DNA from: Posidonia oceanica
Lineage: Eukaryota > Streptophyta > Magnoliopsida > Alismatales > Posidoniaceae
Assembly: GCA_037176725.1 (NCBI GenBank)
Contig: JAZBRS010000020.1
Location: forward strand, 58,804,001-58,868,000
Direction: 5' to 3'
Length of the DNA stretch: 64,000 nucleotides
Shown here: one piece after another, positions 22,601-36,428 of the stretch
How positions within the stretch are numbered: the first letter of the stretch is position 1
How the letters are laid out: each line of letters opens with the position of its first letter
Made by a program: the position numbers and the translations under genes
Notes under the pieces: generated by a model
Database searches by the model: none
Told to the model about the DNA's origin: nothing
Seen by the model: the letters and a program-made list of their open reading frames with translations, nothing else

Positions 22601-24967
22601 CAACTCTACCTCCCTAGCAGGTCAGATGCAACTCCAGTCACTCATGAGGGAAAAAGAAATATCAATCCGAGAGCATCAAAAGCGACAGTCGGTCCCCGAG
22701 GAGTTAAGACGGAGGCTATGAAGCTACATCCGATGCTTCTGCTACCCATATGCAGCCAAAGGCTATACTCTGCAAAGTCGATGCCTCATCCCGAACCAAG
22801 AGTGAGAATAAGAGCCACCAACCACAACTGGACATGGCATTGCTCGAGGATCAAGAATCTCCTGAATCAAGAAGTGCAGAAGCATCCTCTCGCCAAACAC
22901 CTGCTTTGAATCCGAAGCCACTAACAACACAATAATTGTAATAATAATCTATCTTCCTCTTTTCTTTGTTTTCAAAAATCGGAGTCAAGGATGAGTACTT
23001 TTTGCAAAGCCCTCGCTCAGAGGCTCCGTGCTTTTCCAATTTTGGCCGCCCACCACGCTGGGTGGTCCGTGATGACCGGCATGCTCATCATTTCCCACTC
23101 CGTGGTGTAACATCGCATGCCCGCTCTGAGACCATTGCATGTCCACCACGATGGGTCACTGCTTTCTCTTTTGCATCTATCTAGCTGTATTCCCCCACCG
23201 ACATTGCACCCCTGCACAGTGGGGCCTCACATTTTCTTTGCATTCCTCGTGTTTTCCTTGCACTCCTTGCATTTGTCCTTGCATTCATCCTCCTTGCATA
23301 CAGGCTGGCAGTCCTAACTGTCCGATTGACATTCGTCAAAATGCCTACACCGGGTTGGTATCTCTAACTACTTGGTTGGCAAGTACATTAGTCTTGTTTA
23401 TATTCTACATCTCGATGCCAACGGCGCCTCAGCTGTCCCCTAGTATCTTCCACCTGATACCGGGGGCATCTTTTCGTTGCCTTCTAGTATCACATCTCCA
23501 TCTACATCCTGAGCTGACATCCCTAACTATCACGAGAGCGTCTACGGACCTTTGCCTCACCTTCGGGTGTGATATTCCCGTTACATTTTGCATTTGTGGT
23601 TACAAGTCATCCGACTTGTCAGCGCTCCTCTTGGCCGACAAACTCACTGGCCTGTCATCGCCCTCGATACCAAGGACATCTTTGCTACCACATGGTATCG
23701 TCTTATCCACATCCGGGTTGATAGCCCCAACTATTTAGTGATGAGTCTGTTAACTCCTCCCAGGTTGATAGCCCTAAATATCCGGTAATGAGTCCATTAA
23801 CTCCTCTCGGACTAATAACCTTAACTATCCGTCGATGAGTCCGTCAACTCATCACGCCCCTCATCATTGCATTCAATGACATAGCGTCTCATTGCATTGC
23901 ATAGCATTTTGTCACATGTCATTGCATCTCATTACATGCCATCACACACTTTCCGTGTGTCCTCAGTAGAGTTAGCACTAGCATCGCATGGCATTGCATT
24001 ACACTACATATACATTACATTACATTGCATACTATTACATTGCATCGCATTTATGCTGCATTATATCACATCATAGCATTACATCACATTTGCATTACAT
24101 TGCATTACATTCTCATTGCGCTGTCATACTCCGCGCAGCCATTACACTATCTCCTGCATTTTCGCATCACCCGGGCATTGCATGCTTAGGAGTCGAACTC
24201 CTAGATTCGCGTATTGCTCAAGGTGGCGTCCTCAGCACCCGCGGCTCTCTGTAGTCTGCCTACTCAGAATGACACCCGTGGTAGTGCATGGCTAGGATCG
24301 CTTCCTTAGCATTGCGTGCTCAGCATCGCATGCACCTCCCCAACATTAACATTACATACACAACATCTGCATCGCCTTTGCTCAGAGCCATACACCGTTT
24401 AGCGAATGGCACCCCCGCGCTAGAGCCGTACACAGCTCAGCACACAACATCTGCATCGCCTTCGCTCAGAGCCGTACACCGCTCGACGAATGGCACCCCT
24501 ACGTTAGAGTCATACACAGCTCAGCGCACAGCATCTACATCGCCTTCGCTCAGAGCCGTACATCACTCGGCGAATGGCACCCCTGTGCTAGAGCCATCCA
24601 CAGCTCAGCACACAATATCGCATCACCCGCATCAGCATCGCACCATCCGCACTGCACTGCACACGCATGCATCGCCTGCGTCCCCCAAGCGGAGAACAGC
24701 ACAATGAGCATTAGCGTAAGCACTACACCAGCATCAACATCTACATTGCATGATTTTCATCAGCTCTGTGTTTTAGCATCTGTATCTACAATAGTTTTGC
24801 ATTTTTAACGTTTCATCTACATTTGCAATGCGGCAACGAGTCATGACTTTTGGTGCATCCGTCGGATAAGTGACTCACGCTAACAGCAAACACCACCCTT
24901 CTGTCGGCTTCAGGTGGGGTGTCTTGTCAATTCTAAGCAGTGGCCTTAGTTCCCTCGACCTCGCTCA
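22601..24967 (+). other. 3' region of B2 (conserved block plus repeats)
   Basis: 22600-22950 is the second copy of the conserved block at 4301-4660. Then come units parallel to 4690-5700, including AACTATC/GATGAGTC repeats at 23700-23850, and a GCATTGCATT low-complexity tract (23870-24720). At 24370-24610 an approximately 110-bp unit with AGAGCCGTACACCGCTC and AATGGCACCCC is repeated about three times. No gene was recognised. Confidence 0.6.
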
Positions 24968-24979
24968 GGGAGGGGAATC
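24968..24979 (+). promoter_or_regulatory. PPT of B2
   Basis: GGGAGGGGAATC, one base different from the family A consensus, lies directly before the LTR start. The preceding 130 bp contain the conserved pre-PPT block (CAACGAGTCATGACTT, GGTGTCTTGTCAA). Confidence 0.75.
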
Positions 24980-27190
24980 TATAGACACCCTTATTTGACG
25001 CCACTCGCTGGCGGATTTCTCGGGTAGAGCTCGCTTTAGTCGCAACGAGACACTACTCAAATCCCATACAAACATCCCAAACCTAGCCCAACACCAAGAA
25101 CACAACCTAAACCCATCCTAGCACCATGCACCACAAGCCCAAGCCCACCGGTGGCTCAGAAATCTATGCAACTGACCCTATATAGAACAGTCGTGGGAAG
25201 CTCCCTCGGGTTTTTCTTGCGGTTTGGTACCGCGGTTGCCCTAGGTCAGTGGCTGCAGCTGAAGGTTTAAGTGGTCCATTCACCTTTTGGACCATGGATT
25301 CCTTGCTTCTCATTGGCTTGCATGGATCTGGGTATGTTTCTCAATCTTTTTGGACCATCATACCCCCCTTTGCAAACCAAATCCTCATCCAATCCCTTGC
25401 ACACATCTCCGCCACCCTTTTTGAATCTCAGATCTACACCAACGACCTTCATGCGCCCTCACCCCTATAAAACAGTGTTAATGGCCGACGTCTGAGCCTC
25501 CGATTGCCTCCCTAGTTGCTCTAGCCCTCCAGCCAACCACCCAGCTTGTTCCCATTGCCTAACACAACTCCCAACCACTCATAGACCTTTTCCGGCCACC
25601 CAATTACCTTCTCCAACGACCCCACTCATAGACAGCACCCACATTGCCTTCCTCCACATCCCTGCCATCCACAGTCTCCTGTTTGGCCTCCCTTGCATCA
25701 ACCAGCAACCCCGTGCGCTCGCCACCACTGCAACATCCTTTCTTCTCCGTCTCCGGCCACCATTCGTCTTCTCTGGCCACCCAAACTCAACCTGTTCGTT
25801 GCATTACTTCCCACCGCAAACTGGCCATCCCATAAGCATGCCCAAACATCCAATGCACTTCCAGCAGTCCCTAGCCTCTGCCTCCGCCGCCCTGAAGTGC
25901 CGTCGACATGGAGATGCTCGCCGGGAATCTCGCTGAAAGGGACAACTCATCAATCACTCAGGTGAGCGTCCGTCCATCTAGATTCATCCCTTGTGTTGTG
26001 GTTTGTTCCATATAGTGAATTTTCATTTGTTTCGCTCCTTTTCATTCCGCATTGCATCTCATTCCCCCTGTCCAGCGACGAGCCCGTTGCCTGTGCAAGG
26101 CCGACAGCCGATGAGCGCGAGGCTTGGCTTTCCCAGTGGACCGTGCTCCATTCTCACTTGCATTCCTTAGGTTCTTCCTCCCTCTTGCCTTCTGATGCAT
26201 CCCTGGTGTGTGTCATGGGCTCACGACCTTTCTCATGGTCGGTCGAACCCGAGACCATCAGCGCAACACCACGAGGACAGGGGAGGACGACCGTCGACTG
26301 TTTTACCACTGCATTTGCATCTCCGCCATCCTTTGGGTCTCCTCTAGCCTCCACGATGAGCCATGGTCGTGCTCTATGAGTTCTTGGCCCTTCCACTGGT
26401 TGGCGAACCCACTGGATTCTGGCAACATGATGTGGAGGTGAGTGGATCGATCCACTCCACCATTTTGCATCCAGTTTGTCTTGTTTCGGTCGTGGGTATT
26501 CCCTCTAGCTTTCCTGATCTGTGTTTGCCCGATTTGTAGCCTTGCATTGCTTGATTCTTGCGATGATTGTTCACTATTTGAAAACAAACTTATACCGTTT
26601 GAATGTCCCGCGCGTTGGTCTCACGAGTAGGTATCGTGGTTTTTTACAGAGTCCAAACCAATGGACAGAGCAATGTTTTGCTTGTACCTTGGCTTCCCTG
26701 CTTTTGATATGATTCCAGAGCATGTTTTACTGATTTATCATGGCATCCATCATCCATTTCCTAGCATATATCTAATGGCATGCATTCATTTGCAAAGCAT
26801 AACATAAAGCATACATTAATTGGCATTATCGTCTATATATCCACACATGCGAGCGACAAAGCCTAGAAAGACCAACTCTCGGGCGCATGGGGGTGCCTAA
26901 CTCTTTTCCCATGCATAATAGGAGTCCTTACCTTCTTTCTCTTGGCCCGCAATGGCCATGGCGCCTGCATCCATTGGCACGAGTCATCCATTTCTACATT
27001 TGCACGCATTATCATACTTTCTTCTCGATTTTCCTCGTCTTTTCGATAAATAAATTAGGTGGCGACTCCGTTTTGCTTTATCAATGTTTTCTTCGCTCTT
27101 TTTCCAGTGTTTTCGAGTCGAATGTCCTTCCTCAGATCCACCCTCAGCCATGACCCCTTTATCAGTTGGTGCGTCGCCGACTAGATGGTC
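24980..27190 (+). mobile_element. 3' LTR of B2
   Basis: Begins TATAGACACC, a mutated form of TGTTGACACC, immediately after the PPT. TATA box CTATAAAAC lies at 25465-25473, about 485 bp into the LTR; a donor-like CAG|GTGAGC lies near 25962; the conserved block GCCTAGAAAGACC to TCCTTACC is at 26861-26935. The 3' end is estimated from similarity with B1. Confidence 0.65.
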
Positions 27191-27794
27191 ACAGATCCAG
27201 AGAGCTCCTCGGTCCTCCCAACCTTGCCTCAAGTGTCCTCTGGCCTCCACCACACCCACAGCAACTCGGTAAGACACAAAAACCCAAGTAATTAGTGGAT
27301 GCACCAAGGAAAGGTGAAGAGGAAGAAAAGAGTGCAACTATGGAACCTAGACTCACCTTCTCTTTCTCCGACCATGTCCTTCGGCCAAGCTCAATGCCCG
27401 AAGCCACTCTCGCCGGACTAGGGATAAGGAGGGGAAGAAGAGGAAGAAGCTTCCCCGGAAAGACACCCAATCATGCACTTATATAGGTGGTTGAAGCTTC
27501 TAGATGCAACTCAGGGTGTTATACGTGACCGACCATGCGTCTTACAAAAGACGCATGCATGCACGCATCTGACAATGAGGTCACAAGTGTTAAACGCAAG
27601 CTTATTAGCGTGTAACATAAGATGCGCCATATTCTGCGTCTTACACCTAGAAATCCAGAAAGCATAATATCTTAGGTGTTGGACGCGGGGTTTCTTGTGT
27701 CTAACATAAGACGTAGGCGTACCAACATCCAATAACCTAGAAATCCAGATTAAATATTTGACCTAAAATGCCACCTAAAATCTAGGTCGTTACA
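27191..27794 (-). mobile_element. Possible LTR fragment, minus strand
   Basis: Read on the minus strand from 27794 it starts TGTAACGACC, a common start of Tekay/Del-type chromovirus LTRs, and has a TATATAAG promoter-like motif at about 27478-27486. Between them lie repeated CGTCTTACA/TAAGACGCA words (27535-27715). I found no duplicated target site and cannot define the left end. Confidence 0.35.
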
Positions 27795-28606
27795 GATGCC
27801 AAGTAGTGGTGGAGAGCAACGTGACGCCTAAGATTCCCTAATTCTGATTTGTTGATGATTTCCTAGAAGGATTTTCGAGTGCCTTCTATGAGATGTACTT
27901 CCCTAACCATGAGAGAGACAGGTTGGACAAGGAATTTAGGTGCCTACAGTAGGGGAGCATGACTGTGGCTAAGTATGAAGCTACTTTCTCTCGCCTTGAG
28001 CTATTTGTTCAGACCTTCGATTCAAAGGAGTGCAGAGCCTAGAGATTTCTAGAAGAACTGTAGCCAAGATTGAAGATAAAGGTCATGGCTTACTGGTGTC
28101 AGACTTTGCAGGAGGTGGTGGATATGGCATCCAACTTTGAGGATGAATGCCAAAGGTACAAAGAGAGTCAACCTAAGGGAAAGGCCAAGATGTCTACACC
28201 ACGATTCTCTGTCTCTAGGGTGCTGAGCTCTGATAGTTCTAGGAGCACAGGAAAGAAAAGGAAGGCATGTGCCGATACCAGTTTTAGTGAAAGACACAAT
28301 TTTGCTGGGAGGAGCAATGCTGGATTCAGTCAAGCAAGATCCAATGATGGTCCATAGGTGGGGAGAGCTTGCTTCCTATGAGGTTGGGTGGGGCATTTGG
28401 CTACACAATGTCCTTGTCAGCAGCAGGCACTGGTTAACGTGGTGTGTTATAACTACGGGAAGCGGGGGCATGTACAGAGGAGCTACCCTAATCTGCCCAA
28501 AAGAGTTGGAGATGCATCTCACCAATCGACCAAAGGACGCATGTTTACGATTGCCGCTCCAGATGTTAGATCTTCAGGGGATGTTGTGGGGGGTAAGGAA
28601 CAGTAG
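27795..28606 (+). pseudogene. gag: Chromovirus-like gag fragment
   Basis: Decayed gag of a Ty3/gypsy element outside the Tat lineage. The translation shows the gag core pattern FLEGFSSAFYEMYFP, LDKEFRCLQ-GSMTVAKYE and FSRLELF, then a Lys/Ser-rich stretch and a zinc knuckle of the form CYNYGKRGHVQRSYP in which two of the CCHC cysteines have become Tyr. There are stops near 27951, 28040 and 28062 and a frame break near 28360. The next piece of the element (28690) is already reverse transcriptase, so the protease is missing. Confidence 0.7.
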
Positions 28607-28689
28607 TTGACTGTATTGTGTAACTCTCCAATCTTCTATTGTAATTATGTATATCCAACACTTCTAATTATTGAGAATTGTTGTCTGTG

Positions 28690-28900
28690 GTTGTTGTGTA
28701 TGTCGTCGACTTTGGGAGTACATGATATTCCAGTTGTTTGTGAATACCCAGATGTTTTTCCCAAGGAGTTACCAAGAGTGCCACCACATAGGGAGATTGA
28801 GTTCCCAATTGCTATGGTGTTAGGGTCTGGCCCTATTTCCAAGGCTCCATATAGAATGACACCTGCAAAGTTGAGGAAACTCAGGAAACAGTTGGGTAAT
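28690..28900 (+). pseudogene. pol: Reverse transcriptase N-terminal fragment (chromovirus-like)
   Basis: The translation contains EYPDVFPKELPRVPPHREIE and GPISKAPYRMTPAKL, the segment that precedes the RT fingers in Ty3/gypsy chromoviruses. It ends abruptly at about 28900, so no catalytic motif remains. Same strand as the gag fragment just before it and presumably the same element with an internal deletion. Confidence 0.75.
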
Positions 28901-28989
28901 CAAAGTGTTTTTGTAGATGCTTCCCTCTTTGAATTCCCTGTTTGGTACATTGTGTCCTATAAATTCTTTTAAAAATTGTACTGTGACTC

Positions 28990-30307
28990 TCATTGGTATA
29001 TTATACTATGTCTATGTTTTGGCATGTTGTGCCCCATGAGTGCATGAAACATGAGGTGGACAAACACAGTTGTGCTACAGTACCATCCTATGATAACATT
29101 GTATTTGGATAACCACCCCGTGACAACACTTTCATGAGCAGAGAATGGCATCAGGCATTCACGACCGAGAGATTGAGGGAGAACTTGAGAGAGTTTGAGA
29201 GAGAGAGAAAGATCTTGAGAAGGAGAGTGTGGGTGAGCTGCTACTATGGTTACGTGAGTCGTTGACCATCGTGAGCCGTGTGTTGTAGCCATCGCCATTG
29301 CTGAGCTGTTGCTGTTGCTAGGTGCTGCCACTGTGAGTGGTCGCTACTGGGGGTGGAGTTGTTGTGTTGTGCAAGCATGTGGATCGAGCTTCGGTGAAAG
29401 GTACACACCTTATCCCGAGATCCCTTGATTTATTTAATTCTATGCATGGTTGTTGTGGTTGTGCCTTGGGATTCCATGGGAGAATCTGGTGTTTTTGGGA
29501 TTCCATGTTGGAAATCCGGCTTGGGGCAACCAAGGACTACATATGGTGGATTTTTTTTTCAGTGGAAAAACCATTATGTGTGAATTTAGTGTTTTATAGT
29601 TTTTCAATTTATTTATAGTAAGCTTTATAGTATGCTTTATGTACATGTGAATTTAGTCGCTTGGGTCAGAGTGATTCAATAGGTTTTCGAACTGTGTGTG
29701 TCAATATTGGTTGTGTGGTTTGTGTTTGAGTTTTTTTTAGTTATGATTAAGGATTTCAGGCTCTGATCTAAAGGAGACCATGGTTTTCGAGATGTGGATT
29801 TTTGACATAAAGTAGTCACTTCAAGTGTACATATAGAGATTTCAAAATTGCACGTATTTTGGTTATGAAAAGAGAAAATGGATTTTGAAAAGCATATTAA
29901 AAAGGTTTTATGCTTGTTTGCAATAGTATATCGTAGTGTTTGTGACTTTGCAGGATTACAATTTTGGTGCTGCCACGAAAGGCACCCGTGTTGCCTTAGA
30001 AGCTGAGTCTTAGCAACTCCAGTTCTTGTTTGCTGTTTTTGGTAAATGGTAGGCGTATATTGAATGATTATTAGATGTCACTCATGTGTGTTTTTTATGG
30101 GTTTTCTTACAGGTGCAGATATTAGAGTTGTAGTACAGTGTAGTGCATATAGTAGGAATCACGTAGCTACACTGTTTCTAGGTAGAGTTAGGATTTGTTT
30201 AGTTTATTTATTTATTTAAATTCCTTACATTTATTTTTGAGTTATTTATTTTATAATAGCTCTAGGTGTGTTCGGATTTTAAACTATCGCGACTGGGGTT
30301 GTGACAA
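28990..30307 (+). repeat. LTR-like arm, left member of an inverted pair
   Basis: AT-rich sequence ending GGGGTTGTGACA at about 30307. Segments at 29795-29885 (CATAAAGTAGTCACTTCAAG) and 30080-30170 (CACTCATGTGTG, then a TACAGGTGCAGAT acceptor-like site) match the reverse complement of 30900-31010 and 30440-30500. It follows the chromovirus fragments on the same strand and could be their LTR. The left boundary is uncertain. Confidence 0.5.
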
Positions 30308-31380
30308 TCAGACATCAATTATTGAATCTAAATCCAAGTACATAATATAAAATATTATATTCAACAGAAATAATTCTAAGACAGCATATCTACTCAAAAC
30401 CCTTGATGTGTTGTTGAGTGATTCTTCTCTATATACACTAGCGAGCCAACTCCTAATCTGTACCTACAACATACAAAACAAAAGTACACATGAGTGATCA
30501 TAAAAAGGTCACCTAACACATACTCCACAAAAACTGGAAACCAGAATTAGTCGTCAGGAAACAACACAAATCAAGCATAATAATTATGTAAACCAAAAAC
30601 TAATGAAAACCAACACATGGGTTCTTACACGGAAATCCAAGCACATTGAAATCCTAAATCACCGAAAAACACAATGCACCTACTTAATGTGACGTGCATT
30701 CAGAAAATCAACTCATGACAGAAAGCCTAGAACTTTCAAATCTCGAGATCTATCCACCAAACTACCATAACCAAAACAGACATCTCAATAATGATGCCAA
30801 GAAACCCAAGACACAGAAACCTCAGAAAAACTTGCATCTAATCTCGATGCCACAAAACCATGATAGGACAATACATTATTGCCAATACGCTTAAATCATT
30901 TAAACAAGTTTTTTGAAACCATTTTCTCTTTTTCAAATCAAAACCACATGTATATTTAAAATCTCTTTATCCATACTTGAAATGACTACTTTATGCCAAA
31001 TTAAGTCCAAAACAATCACAAATTCACAAAACCATACTCATACAAACAGTTTAAAACCCATGTTGTTCGACATCAAGTAATTAACACTGACCTACAAACA
31101 ACCGTTAAGGTGAACTGTACTGTTATGGTAAAGTCACTCTATGCAAGAGCTTCCTACCCCGGGTTCATACTCTAAGAACATTCAAAAGTCCACATAGGAC
31201 AACACACACACAAGGTCCGTCTTCTGGATTATTGCACTCGACCAATCAGATGACTTTTTCACCTCCTGATCCTACCAGTACAACTCCCTAAGACTTCATA
31301 CCTACTTTTCTAGTTCTCGACCCTCCGCAAGTAACACTCATTCCTGGTTCGTGGGCCAAATTATTCAATCCTTCCGGTCC
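30308..31380 (-). repeat. LTR-like arm, right member of the inverted pair
   Basis: On the minus strand this repeats the features of 28990-30307 in the same order (CATAAAGTAGTCATTTCAAG, then CACTCATGTGTAC and TTGTAGGTACAGAT). The two arms meet tail to tail around 30300 at GGTTGTGACAAT. No coding sequence was recognised. Confidence 0.5.
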
Positions 31381-31389
31381 CTAATACAT

Positions 31390-31685
31390 GTGTCCCAGCT
31401 TACGCCAACACCATTGTAATATGGCCATCTTTTTTCTGAATGAAGTGAGTAATCAGACCTTGATTGGGCAAAACCTGTAATCTTAAACAATGCTTGAGAT
31501 AACTTGGAGAACCAATTGTGTGATGCTTGTTTAAGATCATATAGGAACATCTCAAGTCTGACAGACTCTCTATCGACGATAACCTTGACGTAGATGCATG
31601 TATACATCTTCATGGAAATCACCATGAAGCTGTCAAATTCTAGCAGCAGCTGTACTTAGCAAAGTTCTCATTTTGATACCAAAAT
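31390..31685 (-). pseudogene. Ty1/copia reverse transcriptase fragment, copy 1
   Basis: The minus-strand translation includes [19 protein letters not shown] and [12 protein letters not shown], the copia RT segment around the LKQA-R-WF motif. Upstream, in a shifted frame, it reads [12 protein letters not shown] residues. It is too short and frame-broken to function. It is duplicated about 303 bp away in the same orientation. Confidence 0.75.
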
Positions 31686-31689
31686 TTCA

Positions 31690-31975
31690 TCAATGTACGC
31701 TAACACCATTGTAATATGTCCATCTTTTTTCTGAATAAAGAGTAATCAGACCTTGATTGAGAAAAACCTGCAAAGTTAAACAATGCTTGAGATAACTTGG
31801 AGAACCAATTGTGTGATGCTTGTTTAAAATCATATAGGAACTTCTCAAGTCTGACAGACTCTGCCGACAACCTGGAAGTAGATGCATGTATACATCTTCA
31901 TGTAAATCACCATTAAGTGGTCAATTTCTAGCAGCAGCTATAATTAGCAAAGTTCTCATTTTGATAAGCTTAATT
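31690..31975 (-). pseudogene. Ty1/copia reverse transcriptase fragment, copy 2
   Basis: About 90% identical by eye to copy 1 and in direct orientation. It preserves [14 protein letters not shown], equivalent to the M-LPPG-Q motif of copia RT, before breaking frame in the LKQAS region. The shared edges (TACGC-AACACCATTGTAATATG on one side and AGCAAAGTTCTCATTTTGAT on the other) show a tandem duplication of a fragment that was already dead. Confidence 0.75.
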
Positions 31976-32315
31976 ACAGGTGCAAAAAGGAGTAAAAACA
32001 TGATGAGTAATCTGAAATCCACAAGCATCCCCATTAGGCATACTAACATTTCAAATAAAAAAAGGCATTAGGCATACCAGTATTACAATAGGCTGCATTA
32101 CAGAATACAATAGTCAAGTTATCCTTTCGTTGGGTAGATAACATTTAGAAGAAAGAATATTGAGAACATTTCTCTAGCCAAGAAACTCAACCTTAATAAA
32201 CATGTCTTACCAATACTAATCTAGACAAGAAAATCAAGAAACAACAGATGATCACAAGGATGACGTAAACATATAGGCATTGAACTCTTCATTTAACCCC
32301 TAGGGTCACAAGTGC
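31976..32315 (-). other. Actin 3' UTR and flank
   Basis: Sequence after the actin stop codon. No AATAAA was seen on the minus strand, which is common for plant 3' ends. The transcript end cannot be placed; the copia fragment at 31975 limits the unoccupied space to about 340 bp. Confidence 0.5.
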
Positions 32316-34489
<2,174 letters not shown>

Positions 34490-35800
34490 CTCTACTTTCT
34501 GGTACGAAACTGCAATAGGTTTCACAAGTAAGAAACAAAGTAAATTGTATCACATATTACAGAAACTTCATTAATCATTATTGTTAACAAGGGAATCATA
34601 TATCAACTCCCTGTGCCCATGAATTTAAGGATGGCACTTGCTACATATATATAAAGGCATAAAGCAATAAATCATAAAAACTATCAGATACCATATCTCT
34701 TTTTTATGATATATTAAATCTTTGAATATACTAATGACTTTGAAATTTACTCCAATAATCTCATTAATAGACAGACAGCTTCAACTGTAGAATTCGATAT
34801 GTTTATGTGCAGTGTAAAAAAACAGAGAAAATAAATGAACGGGTGAAGTAAGACAAATGTTCTTGACCTTAAGATATTGAATATTTATGGAACATACCCA
34901 TTTTCATTTTAAAGAAAAGAGCCAGCTTTACGGTTATTAGACACTTTGGAAGAAAACATAATGGATGAAAATGAGAGTAGCTTCATCTATGTGCAGAATT
35001 CGGCCACAATATGTTTTATCAACAAATACCATATTCTCTATAATTTAAGACAAAACAAAATAACAACGGCATCAAACACTCAACAAAAAAAGAAGATTTC
35101 TCCCATTTTAGAAAATTATCAGAAAAAACAGAAAGGCCAATACCATTAGGAACCAGATTGACACTGAATCTCAAGTTAATTAAAGCTGACGTAAATCAAT
35201 ATAACAGATCAGCACGACATGTACCCCGTAATCACCACAAAGAAAAATAAGTAAATTAAAACTTCCACAGATCGATCCACTCCCAGGGGCAAAGGATCGT
35301 GATAGAGATCTAGAAGGCACGTCCACAGAGCTACCAGCTCTCTCACAACTTCTTCCAACAAATCAATGGAATATCGTTTCAAAAAAAAAACTCAAACACT
35401 TCACGATGGATCCATTCAAATTCCATTTCCATCAAGATCATAACCAAGGTAAGTACTTTCCCATAAATCGAAATAATAAATCAATAAAATCCGAAACAGA
35501 TCGAGTGAATTAACGAGCAACGCGATCCACAAACATTCCGATCCAACAGAACAAGCAAGGACACGTATTTCAAAAAAAAAGTGAACAAAATCCCAGAAGA
35601 AAGAAAAAAAGAGAAAGTGAGAGAGAGAACCAAGATCTGAAGGAAAGGAACGATTAGTAGTGGTATTACCTTGGAAGCTGGAAATCTAGGAGGGATTGTG
35701 AAGAACAACCGAGGTCACCTTTCCCGTGGTCCCGGTGGTAAGAGGAGGAGAAACCGAAGAAGAAGGGGAACAAACGAAGGGGAGTGAGGTGGGGGTGGAG
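34490..35800 (-). other. Actin 5' leader with 1.16-kb leader intron
   Basis: Plant actin genes usually carry an intron in the 5' UTR. Here a donor CCAAG|GTAATACC (exon ends at 35670) and an acceptor ATTGCAG (exon resumes at 34509) enclose 34510-35669, leaving 20 bases of leader before the ATG. The first exon, from about 35795 to 35670, is C/T-rich as in other plant actins. The 5' end is inferred from the TATA-like box. Confidence 0.75.
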
Positions 35801-35860
35801 GAGAATGGGACGCCACTCGCGGCTTTTAAATGTGGAGTGTCACAGCTGATGTTATCTGGA
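35801..35860 (-). promoter_or_regulatory. Putative actin core promoter
   Basis: On the minus strand CATTTAAAAGCC (about 35823-35832) is a TATA-like box about 30 bp before the C/T-rich leader. It lies about 600 bp from the LTR that ends at 36429. Confidence 0.45.
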
Positions 35861-36428
35861 CCGTCCGTTGCTGTGTTGGATGGTTGGGCCAGGGGATTCG
35901 GGATTCAGGAATCAGGAATGTGTGTGTGATCTTGTGGTTCCACGACAAGCCAGAAGCTTTTTTTTTTTCCGTTCTCCTTTCTTTTGTTTGTTGCCTGACT
36001 ATTTTGTGTTATCTTCCGATTCGAATTTGTTATTTTTGGTGGACTTGCTTGCTTGCTTTTTGCTTTACAATTACCCTTGCTCCTTGGTCGTGGACAACAA
36101 AATGTAGGTGTCAAGCTCTTGTAATATACAAACGCTAGGTTGTGAACTTGAGTACCATATTTGCCTATTCTTGTTATCAAAAGTAGATGCCTCCATTCTC
36201 TTTATATGTTCCTTTTTCAGTGTGCTTTCCTTCAGCGATTAGTTTTTTTGATAGTAAGTAGTGAAGTAGCATTTGGTCTTCAACGATAAGGTAATTAGAT
36301 GACAAACTCTTTCTTCTATAAGCAATCTTGTGTTGGATAAATAACAATAGTAAAGCATAAAAAATGCGATACATGGGAAAAACTATTATGACATTATTAT
36401 TAAAAATCTAGAAAAATAACATAGCAAC
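35861..36428. other. Actin upstream region
   Basis: About 570 bp between the actin core promoter and the LTR insertion. A run of 11 T lies at about 35959-35969. No gene or known repeat was recognised. The five bases GCAAC (36424-36428) adjoining the LTR are the expected target-site copy; the partner lies outside the window. Confidence 0.5.

Larger units (their letters stand above)
21166..27190 (+). mobile_element. Internally deleted family B element (B2)
   Basis: A partial 5' LTR (about 21166-22600) is joined straight to the 3' region (22601-24967), followed by PPT (24968-24979) and 3' LTR (24980 to about 27190). Leader and gag are absent, so one deletion removed everything from the middle of the 5' LTR to the conserved 3' block. 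It interrupts the PMD pseudogene. The left edge lacks the TGTTGACACC terminus, so the start of the 5' LTR is also lost. Confidence 0.7.

Noticed and set aside
34490..34525. Upstream in-frame ATG adding 12 residues to actin
   Set aside because: It lies before the leader-intron acceptor (ATTGCAG at about 34510-34516), and plant actins start at MAD.
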